Origin: Hyphomicrobiales bacterium
Lineage (GTDB): Bacteria; Pseudomonadota; Alphaproteobacteria; Rhizobiales; Beijerinckiaceae
Direction: 5' to 3'
NCBI GenBank assembly: GCA_900473415.1
Contig: UCLR01000045.1
Span: 124,001-188,000 of the forward strand
Length of the DNA stretch: 64,000 bases
Shown here: piece by piece, positions 7,910 to 15,623 of the stretch
Layout of the letters: each line of letters opens with the position of its first letter
How positions within the stretch are numbered: position 1 is the stretch's first letter
Translations under genes and position numbers: made by a program
The notes under the pieces: model-generated
Database searches by the model: none
Told to the model about the DNA's origin: nothing
The model's input: only the letters and a program-made list of their open reading frames with translations

Positions 7910-8155
7910 ATGGCGGTCGATACCAGACCCAGAGCGCCCGGTCCGACAGCGAGCCGAGTGGATCTGGAGCAACTGCGCGGCGGCGATCCGTTGCCGCACC
8001 TGCAGGCAGACGATCACACGGATGAGGATCCGGCCGTCGAGACGGCGGTGGAGGCGCGGCAGGGCTTTCTCGGACGCCCGGTTCTGATGGTTCTCATCGG
8101 AGGCCTCGTCCTGGCGATGATCGCCTGGCTCGCGGTCGACCTCCTGGCTTACTGA
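7910..8155 (+). CDS. small single-pass membrane protein
   Basis: An 81-residue hypothetical protein: an acidic soluble N-terminal part (VDLEQLRGGDPLPHLQADDH) and one membrane helix at about residues 58-80 ending in DLLAY. The ATG at 7910 has an AGGGAGA site upstream and lies after the ilvC terminator, so it is preferred over a TTG at 7763 in the same frame. No family recognised. Confidence 0.65.
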   Translation: MAVDTRPRAPGPTASRVDLEQLRGGDPLPHLQADDHTDEDPAVETAVEARQGFLGRPVLMVLIGGLVLAMIAWLAVDLLAY

Positions 8156-8201
8156 GCTTCTTGCGTAAGACGGATCGTGTTTGCCCACAGGGGAGGCTGC
8201 G

Positions 8202-8300
8202 ATGCACCTCTTGCGAATTCTCGAGACGCCCGTCGTCATCCGGACGGCGCTGGCGCTCTCCTTTGCGTTGATGCTCGCGATCGTGTTCGGCCTGGCCTGA
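8202..8300 (+). CDS. tiny membrane protein, 32 residues
   Basis: ATG at 8202 to TGA at 8298 encodes 32 residues: a short charged start, MHLLRILETPVVIRT, then one hydrophobic helix, ALALSFALMLAIVFGLA. A strong AGGGGAGG site (about 8189-8196) stands 5 nt before the start. It is 46 nt after another small membrane protein and ends before a bidirectional terminator, so the two form a plausible unit. Function unknown. Confidence 0.55.
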   Translation: MHLLRILETPVVIRTALALSFALMLAIVFGLA

Positions 8301-8333
8301 CACGTCGCGAGGCGCAAGCGAGGCGATGTTAGA

Positions 8334-8366
8334 GGAGGCCTCCGGCGCTCAGCGCCGGAGGCCTCC
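8334..8366. terminator. bidirectional terminator
   Basis: GGAGGCCTCCGGCGCT (8334-8349) is the exact reverse complement of AGCGCCGGAGGCCTCC (8351-8366). The palindrome sits between the convergent small-protein genes and the ComEA-like gene and can end both transcripts. There is no long T-run. Confidence 0.75.
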
Positions 8367-8372
8367 TTGCCG

Positions 8373-8762
8373 TCAGAAGGTGACCTTGTCCTTGATGTCG
8401 GCCTCGACGTTCGAGGGCAGGGTGCCGCGTTTCACCAGATCGGCGAAGTCCTTGAACTTGGCCTTGCCGCGCTCCTCGATGATCTTCTTGGCGCGGGCCT
8501 CGCCGATGCCCTTGAGCGTGTCGAGCTCGGCGGCGGTGGCCGTGTTGATGTTGATCTTCTTGGTCTGGGCCGCAGCGGGCTGGGCGGCGGCGGGTGTTGC
8601 CGGCTTGGTCGCGGGCGCTGCCTGTGCCACCGGGGCGGCAGGCGCCGTGACGGGTGCGGTTGGCTTCGCTGCAGGGGCTGGCTGGGTCGCGGTCTGTGCG
8701 AAAGCCTGGCCGCCCATGGCGGCAATCGCGACGAGAGGAAGCAGGAAACGAGACATCGTCAT
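8373..8762 (-). CDS. exported helix-hairpin-helix protein (ComEA-like)
   Basis: A 129-residue protein with a signal peptide (MTMSRFLLPLVAIAAMGGQA, cleavage near AFAQ), an Ala/Pro/Thr-rich linker (about residues 25-72) and a C-terminal helix-hairpin-helix DNA-binding domain (ININTATAAELDTLKGIGEA, then RAKKIIEERG). This is the ComEA-type layout; ComEA proteins bind incoming DNA at the cell surface. No other competence genes are near, so a role in DNA uptake is inference. ATGs at 8762 and 8756 are both possible. Confidence 0.8.
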   Translation of the reverse strand: MTMSRFLLPLVAIAAMGGQAFAQTATQPAPAAKPTAPVTAPAAPVAQAAPATKPATPAAAQPAAAQTKKININTATAAELDTLKGIGEARAKKIIEERGKAKFKDFADLVKRGTLPSNVEADIKDKVTF

Positions 8763-8978
8763 GGCAGGGACCTCGCTTGAGTCGGCCCGGATCGTCGCAT
8801 CCGAAGCGGGCCGGGTCCCGCTGCCGGACGACGCTGGCGGCATGGGGCCGTTCAGCGTGCCGCGCCGGGCTCGCCGAGATGTTGGCGTGCCGCGATGCGA
8901 CGACGCGAATAGACGCCTGTCGAATTGAACCGATGCGGAATGCCGCGTTCACCCGGCAGTCAGGTTCCGGACGGCCGG

Positions 8979-9080
8979 AGCATCGGACCGAAAAGTGGAG
9001 CCCAGTTTTCGGACGAATCCGATGCTGAAACAAAGAGCTAGATCGCCACTTCGCGTCCGTAAGGACGCCTGGTGATCTAG
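8979..9080 (-). repeat. two-stem repeat, family C, copy 1 (carries the dedA stop codon)
   Basis: About 100 bp with two hairpins. AGCATCGGACCGAAAAGTGG (8979-8998) pairs with the complementary stretch ending at GATGCT (9026). A second stem pairs AGATCGCCA...GCGTCC with GGACGC...GGTGATCT. The linker contains CAAAGAGCTA. The end GATCTAG contains the stop codon of the DedA gene at 9077-9079. Further copies lie at 42470 and 59891. Confidence 0.8.
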
Positions 9081-9601
9081 CGCGCCAGCAACTCGCCGAC
9101 GCGCCCGACGCCATAAAGCAGCCCAAAGCCCCAGGCGAAGGAGGCGAGCCAGTTCGCGAGCTGGAAAGGCCAGAACGGCATGTTGACGATGCCGGCCACC
9201 GTCGCGATTACCGCCCGCAGCGGACCGATGAAATGGCCGATGATGATGCTGAGCACGCCCCATTTTTCGAAGAAGGCATGGCCGCGCGCGAGCATCTGCG
9301 GGTTGTTGCGGAAGGGCCAGTAATCATCGATGCGCGGACCGAGAAAAAGCCCCAGCCAATAGGACACCCAGAAGCCGCAGCCTGCGCCGAGCGAGGCGGC
9401 GAAGGCGAGCGGCACGAGGTTCAAACCCGACGCACCGGCGACCGCTCCGAAGGTGGTGAAGAACACCGTCGCCGGCACCAGCCAGGACAGGAGCGCGACG
9501 CATTCGGCGAAGGCGATCGCGAAGACGATGGGGATCGCCCATTCCTGATTCGTCCGCATGAACTCCACGAGCGCCCTCATGGCTTGTTCGAGTTCGGCCA
9601 T
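9077..9601 (-). CDS. DedA family membrane protein
   Basis: A 174-residue integral membrane protein of the DedA/SNARE-associated family (undecaprenyl-phosphate and lipid flippases, membrane homeostasis). Motifs visible: FAIAFAECVALLSWLVPATV near the start, GAGCGFWVSYWLG, and the diagnostic FFEKWGVLSIIIGHFIGPLR, then GIVNMPFWPFQLANW. The start is taken at the ATG complementary to 9599-9601. Its TAG stop is provided by repeat C, so the last codons may have been set by the insertion. Divergent from the ABC transporter genes. Confidence 0.85.
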   Translation of the reverse strand: MAELEQAMRALVEFMRTNQEWAIPIVFAIAFAECVALLSWLVPATVFFTTFGAVAGASGLNLVPLAFAASLGAGCGFWVSYWLGLFLGPRIDDYWPFRNNPQMLARGHAFFEKWGVLSIIIGHFIGPLRAVIATVAGIVNMPFWPFQLANWLASFAWGFGLLYGVGRVGELLAR

Positions 9602-9789
9602 GGCGTTCGCTCGGGCTCCTGCTGGCGGGCTCTGGCATATGGCCGTGCCGGCGCGGCGATGCAAGCGAAGGCCATTCTGCGCCGTTCGGCGGCGTTGCCT
9701 TCCCGGGCTGATCGCCTATTAATTCCGGCAACGCTCAACAATCCGGCCGCAACCTTCGGGGACAGGTGGCCGACGAGGAAACGGATTTC

Positions 9790-10668
9790 ATGGAGCTGCA
9801 GGATCGCCCGCAGGTCGATGCGGGGGCAGGGACGCATGCGCCGGCCGAGCCGGCGGTGGCGCTCAGCGGGATCGACATCACCTTCCACCTCGCCGATGGC
9901 GGCCGCTACCAGGCGGTGAAGGGGGTCGACCTCAAGGTCTATCCTGGCGAGTTCGTCTCCATCGTCGGGCCGACAGGTTGCGGCAAGTCGACCCTGCTCA
10001 ACGCGGCGGCGGGACTGCTCTCGCCGTCCTCCGGCCAGGTCGGCATCTTCGGCAAGCCGCTCGCGGGCTTGAATCGTCGCGCGGGCTACCTCTTCCAGCA
10101 GGACGCGCTGATGCCGTGGAAGACGGCGCTCGACAACGTCAAGGTGGCGCTGGAGCCGATGGGCGTCCCCGCCAAGGAAGCGGACGAGCGGGCGCGGGAA
10201 TGGTTGGCGCGTGTCGGCTTGCGGACTTTCGTCGACCGCTATCCGCACATGCTCTCGGGCGGGCAGCGCAAGCGCGTCAGCCTCGCCCAGATGTTGATCC
10301 GCAATCCCGAGATCCTGCTGATGGACGAGCCCTTCGGGCCGCTCGACGCGCAGACGCGGCAGATCATGGGCAACCTCCTGCTCGACCTCTGGTCGCGCGA
10401 CCGGAAGGCGCTGATGTTTGTCACCCACGACCTCGAGGAAGCGATCGCCCTGTCGGATCGCGTGGTGGTGATGTCGGCGGGGCCGGCGGCCGGGATCGTC
10501 GCCGACTACAAGGTCTCGTTGCCGCGGCCGCGCGACATCGCCGACATCCGGCTGGAGAAGGCCTTCCACGAGATCCATCGCGACATCTGGTCGTCGCTGC
10601 GCGTCGAGGTGCAGAAGGCTTATGCGATGGGCGAGGGGCGCGAACTGGTCGCAGGAGAGACGCCATGA
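9790..10668 (+). CDS. ABC transporter ATPase, NitT/TauT family
   Basis: A 292-residue ATP-binding subunit of an importer of the nitrate/taurine/alkanesulfonate type. Walker A is GPTGCGKST, the Q-loop FQQDALMPWKT, the signature LSGGQRKR and Walker B ILLMDEPFGPLD, with the switch His in FVTHDLEEA. GAGGAA at 9775-9780 is well placed for the ATG at 9790; a GTG at 9766 is less likely. The gene overlaps the permease by ATGA. The substrate is not shown by the sequence. Confidence 0.93.
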   Translation: MELQDRPQVDAGAGTHAPAEPAVALSGIDITFHLADGGRYQAVKGVDLKVYPGEFVSIVGPTGCGKSTLLNAAAGLLSPSSGQVGIFGKPLAGLNRRAGYLFQQDALMPWKTALDNVKVALEPMGVPAKEADERAREWLARVGLRTFVDRYPHMLSGGQRKRVSLAQMLIRNPEILLMDEPFGPLDAQTRQIMGNLLLDLWSRDRKALMFVTHDLEEAIALSDRVVVMSAGPAAGIVADYKVSLPRPRDIADIRLEKAFHEIHRDIWSSLRVEVQKAYAMGEGRELVAGETP

Positions 10669-11453
10669 AACGGCTGAAGCTGCTCTTCCTGCAGATCGTG
10701 GTGATGGTCGTCTCGCTGCTGATCTGGCATGTCGTGAGCACGACGAGCCTGTTCGGCGACGTCAAGACGACGCAGTTCTTCTTCTCGACGCCGCTCGCTG
10801 TGCTGGAGCGGACCTTCAAGCAGCTCACCAGCGGCGAGATCTACTGGCATCTCGGCATTACACTGACCGAGACGGTGCTCGCTTTTGTCATCGGCTCGCT
10901 CGCGGGCATCCTGTTCGGCTTCGCGTTCGCGCGGCACGAGCTGCTCTCGGCGGTGTTCGATCCCTACATCAAGGCCGCGAACGCCCTGCCGCGCGTGGTG
11001 CTGGCGCCGATCTTCGCCCTCTGGTTCGGGCTCGGCATCTGGTCGAAGGTGGCGCTCGGCTTCACGCTGGTCTTCTTCATCGTCTTCTTCAACGTCTACC
11101 AGGGCGTCCGCGAGGTCTCGCCGACGATCCTGGCCAATGCGCGCATGCTCGGCATGAACGAGCGCCAGCTCTTCAAGCATGTGTACTGGCCCTCGGCGCT
11201 GACCTGGATGTTCTCCTCGCTGCACACCTCGGTCGGCTTCGCGCTGGTCGGCGCGGTGGTGGGCGAATATCTCGGCTCCTCTGCCGGGCTCGGCTACAAG
11301 ATCCACGAGGCCGAGAGCGTCTTCGACGTCACCGGCGTGTTCTCCGGCATGTTGATCCTGGCGATCTTCGTCATTGCCATCGACGCGCTGGTGACCATGG
11401 TCGAGAAGCGGCTTCTCGTTTGGCGGCCGGCGCAGAGCGCCACGACGACCTGA
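10665..11453 (+). CDS. ABC transporter permease, NitT/TauT family
   Basis: A 262-residue permease with six predicted membrane helices. The cytoplasmic EAA loop, which docks the ATPase, is visible as EVSPTILANARMLGMNERQL. The N-terminus MKRLKLLFLQIVVMVVSLLI is the first helix. The start overlaps the ATPase stop (ATGA), so the pair is co-translated. No binding-protein gene follows directly; the likely partner is at 14503, across three opposite-strand genes and a mobile element. Confidence 0.92.
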   Translation: MKRLKLLFLQIVVMVVSLLIWHVVSTTSLFGDVKTTQFFFSTPLAVLERTFKQLTSGEIYWHLGITLTETVLAFVIGSLAGILFGFAFARHELLSAVFDPYIKAANALPRVVLAPIFALWFGLGIWSKVALGFTLVFFIVFFNVYQGVREVSPTILANARMLGMNERQLFKHVYWPSALTWMFSSLHTSVGFALVGAVVGEYLGSSAGLGYKIHEAESVFDVTGVFSGMLILAIFVIAIDALVTMVEKRLLVWRPAQSATTT

Positions 11454-11486
11454 CCTCTCGAAGCCCCGACGGGCTGTGTCGGTGAT

Positions 11487-12236
11487 CTAGCGGCGCATTT
11501 CGGCCAGCGCCCTCTGCAGGGGCGCCGACGAGATCTGGATCGGCCCTTGGAAGGGCGAGTCCATGTCCACGATCAGGTAGATTGCCCCGCCGATCAGCGC
11601 CGCCGCGGCGATGAAGCCCGTCACGACCACCGCGTTCCGCGGAGCCCTGAAGCCGAAGGTCGCGAAGACCAGCACGAGCCAGGCGACGAGCATCAGCACG
11701 AGCGGCCTTGGAATCGAGCTTTCCGCCTGCTCCACAAGGCTCCAGCGCAGTTCCAGCACCTTGCGATACTGCTCGCGGGCGTCGTTCCAGATCGAGAGCT
11801 GGGGTGCGTCATCGGGCGTCAGGGCACGCAGGCTGATGCCGATCTCCTCGAGCAGCCGTTCGGATGTCCGGTCGGACTCTCCCTCCTTGGCGACCCAGCG
11901 GCCATCCGCGGCGCGCTCCGCATAGGCGAGGAGGCGTTTGCGGGTCTCGCTCGCCTGGGGGCCGTAGAGAGAGAGCATCCTGTCGAGCAGGATGAGCTGG
12001 GTCGCGTAGCTATGGGCATCGCGATTGACCGCGTCGAACTTGCCTTTCGCCGAGGTGATCATCAGGCCCAGCACCAGCGACGTCATCACCACGAAGATAT
12101 TGGCGATCAGCCGCAGCACATTGTGCGTGTCGTCCTGTCGTTTGGCCGGCGGAAGCCGCTCGTAGAAGAGCAGCGCGCCCAGCGAAGCGCCCGCCAAGCA
12201 GAGAAATACGAAGATCGCGATGCGGACTTCGCTCAT
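11487..12236 (-). CDS. DUF4239 (bestrophin-like) membrane protein
   Basis: A 249-residue protein with two N-terminal membrane helices (residues about 5-24 and 45-63, with IANIFVVMTSLVLGLMITSA), a long soluble region (about 65-185) and two C-terminal helices (LVLMLVAWLVLVFATFGF, and VVVTGFIAAAALIGGAIYLI). This matches DUF4239, a family distantly related to bestrophins and without known activity. Its stop sits in GGTGATCTAG, like those of the two genes that end in repeat C. Confidence 0.75.
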   Translation of the reverse strand: MSEVRIAIFVFLCLAGASLGALLFYERLPPAKRQDDTHNVLRLIANIFVVMTSLVLGLMITSAKGKFDAVNRDAHSYATQLILLDRMLSLYGPQASETRKRLLAYAERAADGRWVAKEGESDRTSERLLEEIGISLRALTPDDAPQLSIWNDAREQYRKVLELRWSLVEQAESSIPRPLVLMLVAWLVLVFATFGFRAPRNAVVVTGFIAAAALIGGAIYLIVDMDSPFQGPIQISSAPLQRALAEMRR

Positions 12237-12303
12237 GGTTGGCTCTTGGCGCGCTGCTGCAGCCGGTAGGCAAAAGGCGGGGCGTGACTTCCTTGTAGGC
12301 GAG

Positions 12304-12335
12304 CCGCCGGGCCGGCGCGAGCGCCGACCCGGCGG
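12304..12335 (-). terminator. hairpin terminator of the methyltransferase gene
   Basis: CCGCCGGG (12304-12311) pairs with CCCGGCGG (12328-12335), and inside it GGCGC pairs with GCGCC. It lies just past the methyltransferase stop. There is no T-run, so termination strength is uncertain. Confidence 0.5.
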
Positions 12336-12341
12336 GTTACG

Positions 12342-13184
12342 TCATGTCCTGGTGACGACGATCTCGAGATAGGCGCCGTCCACGACCATGGTGCCATCCT
12401 TGGCGCGGTTGAAGCGGCCGACCAGGGTCAGGAGGTCGGTTTCCAGCGCGCCTTGTCGATCCTCTGGCAGGGCCAGGAAGGCCTTGTGGACCGGGCCGTA
12501 CCAGGTGCGGAACACGTCGAGCCAGTGCTTCGGCGAACGGTAGCGGAAGGTGAACATCCGGTCGCTCGCCTCGACCTGCCCCTTCGAGGCGAAGAGTTCT
12601 TCGAGGCGCGCGCGCGTTCCCCAAAGCGCCGGCGACTTCACGCCCGCCGGCGGCGGCAGATGCTGGCCGAGCGTCTTGAAGAGCTGGCCGATGAAGCCCT
12701 CCGGCGTCCAGTTGGCGAGGGCGATCTTGCCGCCACGCTTGCAGACCCGCGCCATCTCGTGGGCGGCGCGTTCCTGATCGGGCGTAAACATCACGCCGAA
12801 GGTCGAGAGGACGGCATCGAAGCTCGCATCCGGGAAGGGCAGGTTCTCGGCGTCCGCCGGCATGAACGCGACATCGAGCCCTTCGGCGTCGGCCCGGGCC
12901 TTGCCGCGTTCCAGCAACGCGGGAACGTAATCGGTCGAGGTCACGGCGCACCAGCGCCGGGCGGCCGCCAGCGTGGCATTGCCGTTGCCGGCGGCCACGT
13001 CGAGCACCTGCTGCCCAGAGCGCAGATCGGCGGCCTCGCAGAGGTTCTCTCCGACGATCTGCAAGGTGGTGCCGACGATGGCGTAGTCGCCGGAAGCCCA
13101 GGCCGCCTGCTGGCGTGCCTTCAGCGCGGCGAGATCGGTCTGGGTCTGGGTCGGCGCAGCGGTGGCGGTGGCTGTCGTTTGCAT
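12342..13184 (-). CDS. class I SAM-dependent methyltransferase
   Basis: A 280-residue methyltransferase of the UbiE/Methyltransf_11 type. Motif I is VLDVAAGNGNATLAAAR (about residues 59-75), motif II STDYVPALLERG, and DAENLPFPDASFDAVLSTFG carries the acidic cofactor-binding stretch. The C-terminal half (KHWLDVFRTWYGPVHKAF) may bind the acceptor, which is unknown. It lies 192 nt after an HxlR regulator on the same strand, and a TTTCTGTA dyad in between matches one in front of that regulator, so the two are probably co-regulated. Confidence 0.85.
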   Translation of the reverse strand: MQTTATATAAPTQTQTDLAALKARQQAAWASGDYAIVGTTLQIVGENLCEAADLRSGQQVLDVAAGNGNATLAAARRWCAVTSTDYVPALLERGKARADAEGLDVAFMPADAENLPFPDASFDAVLSTFGVMFTPDQERAAHEMARVCKRGGKIALANWTPEGFIGQLFKTLGQHLPPPAGVKSPALWGTRARLEELFASKGQVEASDRMFTFRYRSPKHWLDVFRTWYGPVHKAFLALPEDRQGALETDLLTLVGRFNRAKDGTMVVDGAYLEIVVTRT

Positions 13185-13339
13185 GGCTCTTCTCCACAGC
13201 GAGGCCTCCCAGCCGGGAGGCGGCGATCTCGGCCGCTCCGTTGATGGCGGCGGCCGTTCGGCGACGAGGGCGTCCCTTGAAGGTTCGCTCCTCGGTGGCA
13301 GGAAGGATGCGGTAGTTCGGGCGAAGCCAGGCAGTGTAG

Positions 13340-13364
13340 TTTCTGTACCGGGCCGATACAGAAA
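13340..13364. promoter_or_regulatory. candidate HxlR operator before the methyltransferase
   Basis: TTTCTGTA (13340-13347) and TACAGAAA (13357-13364) are perfect 8-nt arms 9 nt apart. The same TTTCTGTA core occurs in the palindrome upstream of the HxlR gene itself (14131-14145). Two copies at the two genes support a shared operator; binding is inference. Confidence 0.55.
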
Positions 13365-13376
13365 ATGGAGCGGGCG

Positions 13377-14075
13377 TCAGGCGGCGGCGGTACAGGTCGG
13401 TGCGAAAGAGCTCCGGACCATCCAGCCTTCGATGGTCGCGGCAAGTTGCCGGTGTCCGATCAGGGAAATCCTCTCGGCCGCGATCTCGCTTCGCAGGCTG
13501 GACAGACCCATCCAGGCCGAGGTGAGGGCCTTGAGCTCGGCGGTGACATAGAGATCGACGTTGTAGCCGGGATCGGTCGAACAGAGATCGACCGGGGCGC
13601 CGGGCTTCACGATCAGCCAGTAGTTCTGTTCGTCCCTGGGCAGTTCAGGATAGATGAACTGGATCACCGTCCTGCGGGCCGGCGGAATGGCGGAGACGTC
13701 GATCTTGCGCCGCATGTTCCACATCAGAAGCCGGGCATCGAGATGTTCCAGCGTGACATCCGCATCGATGTTGCGATGCGCCCATTCACCCAGGGCGTGG
13801 ACGATGGGTTCGAGTTCGGCGGCGATCCGCGTCGTCTGGTAATGGATCTCGCCGGTGGCATGGTCCGTGTGGCGCGTGAGGAGGCCGCGTGCCTCCATCT
13901 CGCGGAGCCGCTTCGACATCAGCGTCGGCGACATCCCCGGCACGCCGCGGCGGATCTCGTTGAAGCGGGTCGAGCCCGACCACATCTCGGAGAGGAGCAG
14001 CATGGTCCAGCGCGGCTCCAGCACCTCGCAGGCCTTGGCGACCGGGCAGAACTGGTTGTAGCCGGCCCTCGACAT
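13377..14075 (-). CDS. HxlR family transcriptional regulator with C-terminal extension
   Basis: A 232-residue regulator. Residues about 1-105 are the winged HTH of the HxlR family (CPVAKACEVLEPRWTMLLLS, then GVPGMSPTLMSKRLREME and the wing ATGEIHYQTT). HxlR proteins are usually 110-150 residues, so the C-terminal 120 residues are an added domain, perhaps for ligand binding. Cys10 is at the usual place of the family's sensing cysteine. The GAGGGAGGA site supports the ATG complementary to 14073-14075. It probably controls itself and the methyltransferase gene. Confidence 0.85.
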   Translation of the reverse strand: MSRAGYNQFCPVAKACEVLEPRWTMLLLSEMWSGSTRFNEIRRGVPGMSPTLMSKRLREMEARGLLTRHTDHATGEIHYQTTRIAAELEPIVHALGEWAHRNIDADVTLEHLDARLLMWNMRRKIDVSAIPPARRTVIQFIYPELPRDEQNYWLIVKPGAPVDLCSTDPGYNVDLYVTAELKALTSAWMGLSSLRSEIAAERISLIGHRQLAATIEGWMVRSSFAPTCTAAA

Positions 14076-14130
14076 GGCTGCGTCCTCCCTCACCGGACAG
14101 CAATGTGAAACCGCCGGCCGCGCCGGTCCA

Positions 14131-14145
14131 GTACAGTTTCTGTAC
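14131..14145. promoter_or_regulatory. candidate HxlR operator before its own gene
   Basis: GTACAG-TTT-CTGTAC is a perfect palindrome 56 nt upstream of the HxlR start. It shares TTTCTGTA with the dyad at 13340. The target-site duplication of the mobile element starts at the very next base (14146). Confidence 0.6.
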
Positions 14146-14149
14146 CTAG

Positions 14150-14411
14150 GGCTGTCCTCATTACAGGCACTGTTCTGATCGGGCCAAAACGACCGAGAGC
14201 AAGGAGGCGCCCGCCGCCCGATGCCCCTCGGCATCGGGCAAGGGACCGACGCAGCCATCGGTCGTTTTGGCCCGACCCCTCCGGGGCGCGGGCCCTTTGA
14301 TCGGCTGGTGCGTCGCGCGGTCTTGCAAACCGGACGGTTTGCTGCGGCCGCGCTCCCGCCCGCCGATCAAAATGCCCTGCGTCAGAACGGCGCCCGCAAT
14401 GAGGACAGACC
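14150..14411. mobile_element. MITE-like element, 262 bp, flanked by CTAG
   Basis: Non-coding DNA bounded by imperfect inverted ends: GGCTGTCCTCATT (from 14150) on the left and, read on the other strand, GGTCTGTCCTCATT (from 14411) on the right. About 25 of the first 29 positions match, with one gap. Both ends are flanked by CTAG (14146-14149 and 14412-14415), which looks like a 4-bp target duplication of the CTAR kind used by IS5-type transposases. Inside are two further long palindromes: a 17-bp perfect repeat (14180-14196 with 14258-14274) enclosing a 10-bp hairpin, and TTTGATCGGC (14296-14305) with GCCGATCAAA (14362-14371) enclosing GCAAACCG/CGGTTTGC. No transposase frame is present. Confidence 0.75.
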
Positions 14412-14502
14412 CTAGCTATCCTTGCCGAGCCGCACCGATCTCGCCTATCGTCCCGGCCGAAGCGCCCTGCAGAAGCGCCCAAACCGACCTATCGGAGGAA
14501 GA

Positions 14503-15534
14503 ATGACTTTCACCCGCCGCGCGGCGCTGGCCGCGCTCGCCCTTTCCAGCTCGCTCGGGCTCACCTCTTACGGTGCGCTCGCCCAGAATGCCGAGAAGCC
14601 AAACCTGACGCTCGGCGTCGGCGGCAAGCAGCTCCTCTACTATCTCCCGCTGACGATCGCGGAGAAGAAGGGCTTCTTCAAGGAGCAGGGGCTCGACGTC
14701 ACGATCAACGATTTCGGCGGCGGCGCGAAGTCGCTGCAGGCGCTCGTCGGTGGCTCGGTCGACGTCGTGACCGGCGCCTATGAGCACACCATCCGCATGC
14801 AGGCGAAGGGGCAGGACATCCGGGCCGTGATCGAGCTCGGCCGCTTCCCGGCGATCACCATCGCCGTGCGCAAGGACCTCGCCGACAAGGTGAAGTCCGC
14901 CGCTGACTTCAAGGGGCTCAAGGTCGGCGTCACGGCGCCCGGCTCCTCGACCTCGCTGACGGCGCAGTACGCCATGGTCAAGGCGGGCCTCAAGGCGACC
15001 GACGCCGCGATGATCGGCGTCGGCGCCGGCGCGAGCGCTGTCGCCGCGATCAAGCAGAAGCAGGTCGACGTGATCTCGCATCTCGACCCCGTCACCTCGA
15101 AGCTGGAAGCCGACGGCGACATCGTCTCGCTGATCGACACCCGCACCGAGGCCGGCACCAAGGCGCTGTTCGGCGGCTCGAATCCGGCGGCCGTGCTCTA
15201 TCTCAAGAACGAGTTCGCCGAGAAGAACCCGGTCACGACCCAGAAGCTGGTCAACGCCTTCATGAAGTCGCTGAAGTGGCTTGAGACCGCGAAGCCGGAG
15301 GATGTCGCGGCGCTGGTTCCGGAGGAATATCTGCTCGGTGACAAGCCGCTCTATCTCAGCGCCGTGAAGAACTCGCAGGAGAGTTATTCGCGCACCGGCA
15401 TCTCCACGCCGGATGCGATGAAGAGCATGTACGACTCGCTGAAGCTGCTCGATCCGGAGCTCACCAACTCCAATGTCGACCTGTCGAAGACCTTCATCGA
15501 CAGCTTCGCCAAGAAGGCGGCTTCGGGCTCCTGA
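14503..15534 (+). CDS. ABC transporter substrate-binding protein, NMT1/SsuA-like
   Basis: A 343-residue periplasmic binding protein. It has a twin-arginine-like signal (MTFTRRAALAALALSSSLGL, cleavage near ALAQ) and an NMT1-type fold with KQLLYYLPLTIAEKKGFFKE, then GGSVDVVTGAYEHT and GLKVGVTAPGSSTSL. GGAGGA at 14494-14499 supports the ATG at 14503. It is the natural partner of the ATPase and permease at 9790-11453, since NitT/TauT systems need a binding protein and none is nearer; that pairing is inference. The ligand is unknown. Confidence 0.88.
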   Translation: MTFTRRAALAALALSSSLGLTSYGALAQNAEKPNLTLGVGGKQLLYYLPLTIAEKKGFFKEQGLDVTINDFGGGAKSLQALVGGSVDVVTGAYEHTIRMQAKGQDIRAVIELGRFPAITIAVRKDLADKVKSAADFKGLKVGVTAPGSSTSLTAQYAMVKAGLKATDAAMIGVGAGASAVAAIKQKQVDVISHLDPVTSKLEADGDIVSLIDTRTEAGTKALFGGSNPAAVLYLKNEFAEKNPVTTQKLVNAFMKSLKWLETAKPEDVAALVPEEYLLGDKPLYLSAVKNSQESYSRTGISTPDAMKSMYDSLKLLDPELTNSNVDLSKTFIDSFAKKAASGS

Positions 15535-15623
15535 CGCCATGCGTTTTTGTTAAGTCGTCGCTTTCATCTCGCGCATGATCCGCGTTCGGTGCAAGTTCTG
15601 CGGATTCGTGCCGGAGTGATTGT

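Noticed and set aside
11478..11489. GGTGATCTAG at the stop of the DUF4239 gene as a fourth copy of repeat C
   Set aside because: Only about 12 bases match and neither stem is present. It may be a remnant, but too short to call.
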